A program made the translations under genes and the position numbers. The notes beneath the pieces were generated by a model, which was not told the origin of the DNA, did no database searches, and was given only the letters and a program-made list of their open reading frames with translations. From NCBI GenBank assembly GCA_023139785.1, contig JAGLMX010000055.1, forward strand, positions 1 through 5,237: a DNA stretch of 5,237 nucleotides. The letters run 5' to 3'. Shown in pieces: positions 4,477-5,237 of the stretch; the stretch's first letter is position 1, and each line of letters opens with the position of its first letter. The stretch comes from Candidatus Aenigmatarchaeota archaeon. Its GTDB lineage: Archaea; EX4484-52; B79-G9.

Positions 4477-5237
4477 AAAGTCATTTCAAGCCACGATGTT
4501 ATGGCTCTTCCGATTTCTTTTTCTTTGCCAAAGAACCAATGGTCTGCATTTTCAATCAATATAGTGTCCCAACTCAGCTTGTCTTCAAGAAACTTTAATG
4601 TCTTTTTCGGCTTTTTGTCGTAGTCATCTTTTGAGCCAAATACAGCTAGTACAGGAACCTTTATTTGCATTAATTCTGTCAGAGCACCCGAATAATCCAT
4701 TATTCGTCCGTGAATTGTCATCGGGTCTGTAATATCAAGATATTTTCTTGCATTCATTAGAGGATAGAAAGCCATATCAGCAGGCACAGGCTTCTCGCCT
4801 TGCCCGTCTTGCACCATTTTGAGTGCAAGCTTGAGTTGGACATCATATTTGTTTCCAAGAAGCCCTTTCACATAAGCAATATCATCCACAGGCGCAAGCA
4901 AAACCAGTCCTTTGACCCGTTTATCCTGTGTTTTGTATTGATAGAATACACTTTTCTGGCACCCGAGGCTGTGCCCTTCCAGCACAACGTGATTATAACC
5001 TCTTTTAGAGACAAAATCAATCCCTGCAGAAATATCAAGCACACTATCCTCAAACTTTGCAGTACTTCCGCCCGCGCGAAAGTAACCTCTTTTATTTTTC
5101 TCCTTTTTTATAAAATCTGTAACAAACCCTGCGCCGCGATTATTGTACGACAAAAACGCAAAGCCCTTTGACACAGCTTCCTTTGCAATGTGGTCTAAAA
5201 AGAGGTTCTCATAAAAATTGCCAACCCATGCGTGTAC
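4473..5237 (-). CDS. Alpha/beta hydrolase, DUF1749-like, 5' end beyond window
   Basis: The reading frame runs to the right edge without a start, and 254 residues are visible. The GTG at 5172-5174 is an internal valine, because the 21 codons before it continue the fold: VHAWVGNFYEN and LFLDHIAKEAVSKG form the first strand, oxyanion loop and helix. With V1 at 5235-5237, the nucleophile elbow is GHSLGCQ with Ser90 (codon 4968-4970). The acid is likely Asp204 or Asp205 in GSKDDYD, and the histidine is His233 in NADHWF. YNNRGAG and LLAPVDD are further motifs typical of this hydrolase group, which resembles DUF1749/UPF0613 proteins and other serine esterase-like hydrolases. The expected HG of the oxyanion region reads HA here. 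The substrate is unknown; carboxylesters, thioesters or acyl groups are possible. No signal peptide can be judged because the N-terminus is missing. Gene 4 converges on it with a 9-base gap, so it is not part of the exported-protein operon. Confidence 0.93.
   Translation of the reverse strand, partial: VHAWVGNFYENLFLDHIAKEAVSKGFAFLSYNNRGAGFVTDFIKKEKNKRGYFRAGGSTAKFEDSVLDISAGIDFVSKRGYNHVVLEGHSLGCQKSVFYQYKTQDKRVKGLVLLAPVDDIAYVKGLLGNKYDVQLKLALKMVQDGQGEKPVPADMAFYPLMNARKYLDITDPMTIHGRIMDYSGALTELMQIKVPVLAVFGSKDDYDKKPKKTLKFLEDKLSWDTILIENADHWFFGKEKEIGRAITSWLEMTF
4514..4526 (+). terminator. Possible oligo-T terminator for genes 3-4
   Basis: TTTCTTTTTCTTT on the plus strand starts about 50 bases after the gene 4 stop. 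Archaeal RNA polymerase can stop at T-rich tracts without a hairpin, so this is a plausible end point for the plus-strand transcript. The tract also encodes the KEKE segment of the hydrolase on the other strand, which explains its composition without any terminator role. Confidence 0.22.

Noticed and set aside
4800..5171. Open frame of 123 codons on the plus strand opposite the hydrolase
   Set aside because: The opposite strand encodes a hydrolase with a full catalytic triad. This frame has no family features.
1..5237. CRISPR array, tRNA, rRNA, insertion sequence or integrase
   Set aside because: No regularly spaced repeats, cloverleaf, rRNA-like stretches, terminal inverted repeats or transposase/integrase motifs were found on either strand by eye.

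Overview
The window looks like a stretch of an archaeal chromosome, possibly from a DPANN-type or otherwise poorly characterised lineage; the sequence alone does not settle the phylum. The archaeal reading rests on three things. There is a good BRE plus TATA promoter (1358-1370) placed where archaeal promoters sit, with no bacterial -35/-10 pair. The first gene looks leaderless. Four consecutive exported proteins are built mostly from Ig-like beta-sandwich domains rich in N-glycosylation sequons, a style typical of archaeal envelope proteins. The DNA is moderately AT-rich, with frequent ATA (Ile) and AGA/AGG (Arg) codons. No RNA gene, CRISPR array, insertion sequence or phage signature is visible, and no stretch above 300 bases lacks a gene.

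Layout: positions 1-62 are a short upstream region with a TATA-like element. Gene 1 (63-590) encodes a small membrane-anchored or secreted protein with one Ig-like domain. Gene 2 (594-1337) follows after 3 bases and encodes a secreted protein with two beta-rich domains. A 69-base gap carries the clearest promoter of the window. Gene 3 (1407-3866, alternative start 1392) encodes a large surface protein: signal peptide, about seven beta-sandwich modules, one transmembrane anchor, and a very basic tail with an 18-residue repeat predicted to lie in the cytoplasm. Gene 4 (3885-4463) follows 18 bases later and encodes an exported protein of no recognisable family. A convergent alpha/beta hydrolase gene occupies 4473-5237 on the minus strand; its 5' end lies beyond the right edge.

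How the genes may work together: genes 1-2 look like one transcription unit and genes 3-4 a second one on the same strand. All four products are predicted to be exported, and none has a recognisable enzymatic motif, so an extracellular or envelope-bound protein assembly is the simplest inference. Gene 3 would be the large membrane-spanning component, and its tail could touch nucleic acid, ribosomes or the inner membrane face. The hydrolase is cytosolic in appearance and convergently transcribed, so nothing ties it to the assembly apart from position.

The most unusual point is the histone-H1-like lysine/arginine tail on the inside end of a surface glycoprotein-like protein. The rest is an uncharacterised surface locus; I see no firm proof of a new system.
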